In this document: positions 58,791 to 64,000 of the stretch, one piece after another
Layout: every line of letters begins with the position of its first letter
Position numbering within the stretch: the first letter of the stretch is position 1
Source: Adiantum capillus-veneris
Taxonomy: Eukaryota > Streptophyta > Polypodiopsida > Polypodiales > Pteridaceae
DNA: 64,000 bases
Assembly: GCA_014529385.2 (NCBI GenBank)
Contig: CM043968.1
Location: 27,657,013-27,721,012, forward strand
Direction: 5' to 3'
Translations under genes and position numbers: made by a program
The notes under the pieces: model-generated
Database searches by the model: none
Told to the model about the DNA's origin: nothing
Seen by the model: the letters and a program-made list of their open reading frames with translations, nothing else

Positions 58791-60113
58791 GTGTTAGAGC
58801 ACGAGCATATTGGTAGTGCCTCCATTTACGCGGGCACCCATTATTCCTCCACCCTAGGTTCTGGACCTTCAGCCGGGACTCAAGGTAGCGCGACCCAAGA
58901 TCCTCATATCGCGTCTAGTGATTCTTCCTCTGACTACGAAGTCATGGAGGGGTATCCTACACCAAACCCTGATAGTTCAAGTCAAGACATGCATGCCATG
59001 GGCCCACGGCCCGGGTCCAGCGTGTTTAGCCGCTTAAAAGAGACCCTTAGTAGAGCTACTCGCTCCGAACATGCGGTTAATGAAATAAATGAAGGGAGTG
59101 GGGAAGTAAATTCGTCATTCATGCCTAAAATGGACCCTATGCTTCTTGAGAGTGTGCATGTGAATGTTCCATCCACTGCACTTCCTGATCCTTTAGGACT
59201 ATCTCCCTCTGAGGTTTTACTACCCGATGGTAGGAGTCTTGCCGAAGTACAAGAGATCGAACGCTATATGCAAGCAACAAGGGAGAGGGAAATTGAGAAC
59301 CTACGAAGGCTAGAACAAAGTCGAACCCTGAAAGCAAAGGCTCCTATGACAACAATCATGCCAGCCAAGCAACCGAGTGCTCCCAAGGTAGCAATCACGG
59401 AGGGGCAAGCTATGGGGAGCAATAATGCTTCCACTTCAAGGGAAACCTCCAGCACGCCAGGCCTAGATGGGATATTCCTAAACGAAAATTGGGAGTATGA
59501 CCTACAAGGAGAAGCTTTAACTGATTGGTACACAGAATACACATATCATGTGAGTTGGTTAGATGTTCTACAATCCACATCGAGTGCTACTAGCATAGAT
59601 GAGCAACAACAGAAAGTCTGTGATGTCCTCCATAGGATTGTCGAGTTAGAAAGACAGAACACAAGGATCAACATGCCTTCAACAGGCCTAATGAGATTCT
59701 TGGATACGGGAAAGGCCAACCAACCAACCCTGTCACAAATGGAGACTCCCTCAGTGAGCCCCATTGATCCTCCATATGTTGTTTCGCCAGGAGCCTCAGT
59801 ACAATCTGAGCCCACAAGTGGCAGCTTTACCTTTCCAGATCTAGCTCATCTTTCTCTTAATGACACTACGGCTACCATGCATATCCCAGTGGTGAGCATG
59901 ACAAGAAGTACACCATGGAGTTCATTTGTTAACACTGCGCCGATGCCTAGTAGCACAGTTCCCCCAACTATACCTACATGTATGTATCAATCATGTGCAC
60001 CTGTCGTACCTCAGCCTCATGTAGCTCCTACACCTCCGATTATTCCAAGAGCTTACAATCCACAATGGAATTATCCAAGCTCTTATACAAGTGGAGCCAT
60101 GCCATTTAAATAA
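58791..60113 (+). CDS. Gypsy B ORF1, 440 aa
   Basis: Open for 440 codons from MLEHEHIGSASIY. The first 100 residues are Ser/Thr/Gly-rich. A helical Glu/Arg-rich segment lies near residues 150-185 (EVQEIERYMQATREREIENL), then a conserved-looking acidic segment (NENWEYDLQGEALTDWYTEY) and a Pro/Thr-rich tail. I recognise no domain. Position and size match the ORF1 that precedes gag in Ogre-type elements, whose role is unknown. It ends at a TAA at 60111-60113, inside the overlap with the gag frame (+1 relative to it, open from 60025). Confidence 0.8.
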   Translation: MLEHEHIGSASIYAGTHYSSTLGSGPSAGTQGSATQDPHIASSDSSSDYEVMEGYPTPNPDSSSQDMHAMGPRPGSSVFSRLKETLSRATRSEHAVNEINEGSGEVNSSFMPKMDPMLLESVHVNVPSTALPDPLGLSPSEVLLPDGRSLAEVQEIERYMQATREREIENLRRLEQSRTLKAKAPMTTIMPAKQPSAPKVAITEGQAMGSNNASTSRETSSTPGLDGIFLNENWEYDLQGEALTDWYTEYTYHVSWLDVLQSTSSATSIDEQQQKVCDVLHRIVELERQNTRINMPSTGLMRFLDTGKANQPTLSQMETPSVSPIDPPYVVSPGASVQSEPTSGSFTFPDLAHLSLNDTTATMHIPVVSMTRSTPWSSFVNTAPMPSSTVPPTIPTCMYQSCAPVVPQPHVAPTPPIIPRAYNPQWNYPSSYTSGAMPFK

Positions 60114-60117
60114 TAAC

Positions 60118-62397
60118 ATGCCATATCAGGCACCCCCTATGCCTAGGGCCACGCCTGTAAACTTTGGACCACCGTCTGGTACACCACCATACAAAATTTG
60201 GGACCCAAGAGCCGCGCGTATGCCAAGGCCAAGGCCAACTCCCATCTCACATGTGGTTCCAGGAGCACATACACCCATTATACCTGCTCAAATAGGAGAT
60301 TTGGCAGCATTTGCTCAAACTATCGGTCGCTCTATTGCGGAAAACATGCGTAGTGCACCTGATAGAGAGCCTAGGAGCAAGGCAGTTCAAGTAGCTAAGC
60401 TCACACAGAAATTCAGTGGAGACGGAGATGCTAGAAAGTATATGGAAGTCTTTGAACATGTGTGCGATTCCTTGGAAGAGCACAATGAGCTACATAAGTG
60501 TAAGGCTTTGAGTTTGACCCTAAGCGGAAAGGCTGGAGATTGGTATAGAACCTTAAGAGTAGAAGAGAAAACGATCTACTCTACTCTTAGGAAACTATTC
60601 TTAAAAGAATACATACGAGAGGGAGTACTTTGGGGTGTAGCCTCTCAGCTCCAGAAAGCCCAACGAGAAGAAGGTGAATCCGTGAGAGACTTCATTAGTC
60701 GCCTAAAGAATTTGAATTCTCGATGCAATCCAAACGAGCGATTCAACAACAACCAATTGCTCGATAGATTCATTAGGGGACTACGACATGAAAGTATCTA
60801 TAATGGCCTAGTCATTAGAGGTATCACTACTTGGGAAGCAGTCACCATGAATGCAATCCAATTGGAGGATAATTTAATGATTGCAGGAGAAAGAGTGTCT
60901 GCCGAGCCGAAGTCAAGTAGCTCGCAAGCATCAGGGCATGAGCCAATGAAGATAAAGCCAATCGTGAAAGAGCAAACGATATCTGAGATGACTTTGGCAG
61001 ATCTCACAAAGGCCATCCAAGAAAGCATTATGGGTAATCGTGCTCCACAAAACACTCATATGTATCCAAGAAGGGAGCAACAATGGTGCTCAATTTGCTT
61101 GGGCCCACATACTACGAGTGAATGCCCTACTTTCAGAGTAAAGTTTCACGGGACTTGTAACGCGTGTGGTAGGTATGGCCATCAAGCGAAGGATTGCCTA
61201 ATGCTTAAACGCATCATGGAAAATAGACCGCCTATAGCTTGGGCAGACTCACCTCGAGTTCCTGCATTGATGCCTACCCCACCCATGGAGCAACAGTTTC
61301 CATTACAGCACATGGTCCCTAGAACCCAAAATGTGGTCCAAACCACACCGTTGCCACCTCCAGTTCTAGGACCGCAACCCCCTCATCCAAGAGTTACACC
61401 TATGAACCAAATAGGTTGCAAGTCATCTAGTACTTATGTAGATTGCGAAGGGGACATAGACCCTAGTATCACCTATGGAATCGACATGCTTGAGGAGTGT
61501 CCCATGTACTATATGGAAGACCATTGGGGACAAATCAAACCGGTATATCAAGCTACTGCGCTAGCAGCAAGAGGCCAAAACATTAATAGTTTTGCCAGGA
61601 GACCACCTCTTCAGTGCTACGAATGTGGTGGACCACATCGAGTAGCTGAGTGCCCCATTAGAATGCAAAATAATGTTGCACTAATGCAAACAAGTCAAGG
61701 GAGTGCATTGGCAATGCCAATACTCATTTGTAATCGTTGTGGCATAGATCATTTGATCGCACAGTGTCCTAACAATCCAAACGCACCGAAAATCACACCA
61801 TTGAACTTAATAGAGATTGTTGATGGGACACCACCAACTATAAACATAGCACCAGTGAATGCACTCACACGGTCGATGCTCCAAAAGCAAAATTACATCC
61901 TCGAAGAGAGAGATGCTGCATCCATTGGCCGAGCGAGAAAGAAGAAAACACGAAGAAAGAAATCCCTTAATGCTTCTAGCTCAAAACCTAGTTCAAAGAC
62001 TAACATAGGGATAGGAGAGGATCTCGTGTATATGAATGACCCTGAGGATGACTCAGATTCGATAGAGACCACGGAGACCAAAACTGTTACTACAAGGGAA
62101 AAAGCCAATGAGGAGGATCACGAGAAGGAATTACGACGAACACAAAAAGAGTATTCAAAGTTAAACCACCCAGTTGCGAACCCCCAAGATAAGCCACGAG
62201 AGGCAAAAAATGACGATTGCAAGAGAAAAATTGGAACCTATCCAAACCCAACAGTGGAAATTGAACGAGTCCAACAACTGAGGGGTTTGGTGGAAGAAAC
62301 TCAACAAACATTAGAACCTCTGAACCCAAACATATCCAGATGTCGGACACAATGTTTCCCACACAAGTTCAACCTCACAAGAACTACAGGCCGTTAG
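60118..62397 (+). CDS. Gypsy B gag with four zinc knuckles
   Basis: The first ATG is at 60118; the frame is open from 60025, overlapping ORF1, so translation could also come by +1 frameshift. Numbering the open frame from a GTG at 60091, residues about 95-265 are a retrotransposon gag domain (KLTQKFSGDGDARKYMEVFE, GKAGDWYRTL, LQKAQREEGESVRDFISRLK). Four Cys/His knuckles follow: C333-C345, C356-C369, C509-C521 and C547-C559. Only the second has the usual CX2CX4HX4C spacing; the others are CX2CX3HX4C. A basic Lys/Arg-rich segment (RARKKKTRRKKS) precedes an acidic tail. It ends at a TAG at 62395-62397, overlapping the protease ORF. Confidence 0.9.
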   Translation: MPYQAPPMPRATPVNFGPPSGTPPYKIWDPRAARMPRPRPTPISHVVPGAHTPIIPAQIGDLAAFAQTIGRSIAENMRSAPDREPRSKAVQVAKLTQKFSGDGDARKYMEVFEHVCDSLEEHNELHKCKALSLTLSGKAGDWYRTLRVEEKTIYSTLRKLFLKEYIREGVLWGVASQLQKAQREEGESVRDFISRLKNLNSRCNPNERFNNNQLLDRFIRGLRHESIYNGLVIRGITTWEAVTMNAIQLEDNLMIAGERVSAEPKSSSSQASGHEPMKIKPIVKEQTISEMTLADLTKAIQESIMGNRAPQNTHMYPRREQQWCSICLGPHTTSECPTFRVKFHGTCNACGRYGHQAKDCLMLKRIMENRPPIAWADSPRVPALMPTPPMEQQFPLQHMVPRTQNVVQTTPLPPPVLGPQPPHPRVTPMNQIGCKSSSTYVDCEGDIDPSITYGIDMLEECPMYYMEDHWGQIKPVYQATALAARGQNINSFARRPPLQCYECGGPHRVAECPIRMQNNVALMQTSQGSALAMPILICNRCGIDHLIAQCPNNPNAPKITPLNLIEIVDGTPPTINIAPVNALTRSMLQKQNYILEERDAASIGRARKKKTRRKKSLNASSSKPSSKTNIGIGEDLVYMNDPEDDSDSIETTETKTVTTREKANEEDHEKELRRTQKEYSKLNHPVANPQDKPREAKNDDCKRKIGTYPNPTVEIERVQQLRGLVEETQQTLEPLNPNISRCRTQCFPHKFNLTRTTGR

Positions 62398-63965
62398 CTA
62401 TACCCAGTATCATTCGGGAAGAGAGTGAGGGTAGGACATCTGAAAGTGGACACACACCTTTCCTACTAGAGAGAATGTTTGGTGAAGGAATACCCGACCC
62501 CCTTGAGGAAGTGGAGATTCCATCTTCACCATTCTCTTGTCAGGGTCCTACGTCCCACAAGATGCCATTAAATGTTGCCAAATTGATGGATTTCATGTCT
62601 TCAGAAGTTAGAACCACCATCATGTCCAAACTATATAAAGACCCCGAGCTAGTCTCAGCTCTTCGAGCCTTCCTCAATGGAGAATTACAGGCCGGATTAC
62701 CACGGTTTGCACATATGAACAAACCTGACTCGGTAATGAATGCTGAGGAACATTTAGCACCACTATCTGACCTAGCGGGACATGAATCTGTAATTGAAGT
62801 ACCCGTTAACAAGTTGGGGCAATACTTTGAAGGTGATGAATCTAATGCTACTCTACCAATCACTACTAAAGGATTAACTGTAAAGGGGGTCCTTGACAGT
62901 GGTGCGGGAGTCAGCATGGTGACAAAGAGTTGTTGGGAGTCTATGGGGCGACCTCACCTTGAAGCCACAAGCGTAGTGGTAAAAATGGCTAATGGATCTA
63001 TTGTTACGCCTATTGGAATGCTAAAGGATCTCAGAATCAAGGTCTTGGGACACAAGGTAAGGCAAACTTTCATTGTTATGGATTTTTCCAAGCATCCTAT
63101 GTCATTTGAGATGATCTTAGGGCGTCCATTCATGAGGGAAGCAAAAATGGTGCATGACTGGTCCAAAAACCACGTCTACTTACAGTTCCAAGACTCTGTC
63201 ATTCGAGTTGATCTTTTAAGTGGTCGAACGCATCCTCTAGGAAATAAATTCATCATTGATAATCGATTAGACACAACAATTCACTCATCTCCATTACAGT
63301 ATTGTTACACGTGTAACGAAGACACGGATATTGGGAAGAACTCTTCTTATATGGATATCCTACCCGGAATGGCTGAGTCAGACAATGTCGATTGGGTACA
63401 CCTAGCGGCAACTATAGATACATGGGGAGCTAGAGGAACAACCTGGGTAACACCAGATGGGGAAGAGATACCACACATTGCACCAGTAAACATGTTAGGT
63501 GTAGCGCATGTAACATCCGATGATAAGAAAGAGGCACACCTACCTGAGAGTGAAACCGATGATTCCTCAAAGGCTTCAGGCCAATACACATCAGAAACGG
63601 AATCTCAGGGAGAAATGGATTCAGAACCTGAGGAAACATCGAGTGAGCCAAGTATGGAAACTGAACACTCAAGGTCTAGTACGACCATCTATGGTAATTT
63701 ATATGAGAGTGAAGAAGATACAAGCGAAGACCTATCAAGCGAGTCGAGTTCAAACATTTACCAAAATCAAAACCTTAACAAGAAACAAAGGTCATATAAG
63801 AGACGACGATATCGAGCAAATGTGAGAGCTAGGATAAACAAGGAAAGATCTACTGCAGAATGGCTTAGCTATCTAGGGGCATGTGATTTCTCCAAAGTCC
63901 GCATCAAATTGCTGGATAAAGGCCAACACTTTGTCAGTAGCACCAAACTTTGCCATCATAGGTGA
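62340..63965 (+). CDS. Gypsy B aspartic protease ORF, 541 aa
   Basis: The ATG at 62340 overlaps gag by 58 nt in the -1 frame. After a linker, the retropepsin domain shows VLDSGAGVSMV (catalytic Asp186), VKMANGSIVTPIG and EMILGRPFM (259-264), the flap-to-end order of gypsy proteases. The C-terminal half is acidic and Ser-rich, then very basic (KKQRSYKRRRYRANVRAR). A stop at 63963-63965 precedes any RT motif; RT would lie in another frame beyond the window. Confidence 0.9.
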   Translation: MSDTMFPTQVQPHKNYRPLAIPSIIREESEGRTSESGHTPFLLERMFGEGIPDPLEEVEIPSSPFSCQGPTSHKMPLNVAKLMDFMSSEVRTTIMSKLYKDPELVSALRAFLNGELQAGLPRFAHMNKPDSVMNAEEHLAPLSDLAGHESVIEVPVNKLGQYFEGDESNATLPITTKGLTVKGVLDSGAGVSMVTKSCWESMGRPHLEATSVVVKMANGSIVTPIGMLKDLRIKVLGHKVRQTFIVMDFSKHPMSFEMILGRPFMREAKMVHDWSKNHVYLQFQDSVIRVDLLSGRTHPLGNKFIIDNRLDTTIHSSPLQYCYTCNEDTDIGKNSSYMDILPGMAESDNVDWVHLAATIDTWGARGTTWVTPDGEEIPHIAPVNMLGVAHVTSDDKKEAHLPESETDDSSKASGQYTSETESQGEMDSEPEETSSEPSMETEHSRSSTTIYGNLYESEEDTSEDLSSESSSNIYQNQNLNKKQRSYKRRRYRANVRARINKERSTAEWLSYLGACDFSKVRIKLLDKGQHFVSSTKLCHHR

Positions 63966-64000
63966 GAAAAGAGATACTCTTTCCTCCCTCCTTGAACTCT

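Larger units (their letters stand above)
57081..64000 (+). mobile_element. Ty3/gypsy element with separate ORF1 (Tat/Ogre-like), runs off window
   Basis: Probable 5' LTR 57081-57688, Asp-tRNA-type PBS, leader, ORF1, gag and protease in that order. The PBS type and an extra ORF ahead of gag are known from Tat/Ogre-lineage elements. RT, RNase H, integrase and the 3' LTR lie beyond the window. All three visible ORFs are long and open. Confidence 0.88.

Overview
This window is repeat-dense nuclear DNA from a land plant. The evidence is a plant-type Ty1/copia element primed by the methionine tRNA 3' end, a CACTA element with DUF4216/DUF4218-like and Ptta-like proteins, Ty3/gypsy elements including one with a Tat/Ogre-like layout, spliced genes with GT-AG introns, and long GA, TA and G tracts. 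A fern or other large-genome plant fits, but the species cannot be fixed from the sequence. I recognise no ordinary single-copy host gene.

Layout. 1-2566: fold-back element with arms of about 0.5 kb. 5181-10081: an older DNA transposon (element 1) with an intact two-exon gene of unknown function (+), a three-exon gene joining a Ulp1/C48 peptidase end to an FCP1/NIF-type HAD phosphatase domain (-), and a decayed transposase (-). 12859-13205: gypsy integrase relic. 15316-20717: non-autonomous gypsy element with two 1.6-kb LTRs and only RT-RNase H-integrase fragments. 21335-33624: element 2, about 12.3 kb, with a transposase of the same family as element 1 (-), an FCP1-like gene (+), a lysine-rich coiled-coil gene (+) and large arrays of a short palindrome (CCACTT..AGTGG) in its introns and between its genes. 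36177-46687: three copies of a fold-back MITE, one inside a truncated gypsy LTR and one cut by a CACTA element. 46688-55360: the CACTA element, split inside its transposase by a 5.3-kb copia element with a perfect 5-bp target duplication. 55456-57080: a 173-bp tandem satellite. 57081-64000: a gypsy element with a separate ORF1, a gag ORF with four zinc knuckles and a protease ORF in overlapping frames; it runs off the window.

Main interest. Elements 1 and 2 are two diverged members of one transposon lineage. In both, an animal-like DDE transposase (SDGAASQFK and GHGKGEHDGAG motifs) travels with an acidic protein ending in an FCP1-like phosphatase domain; in element 1 that protein also carries a Ulp1 cysteine-protease end. 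Such cargo could act on SUMO and on RNA polymerase II CTD phosphorylation, but that is inference. Element 2 is broken mainly by isolated in-frame stop codons, so its decay looks recent.
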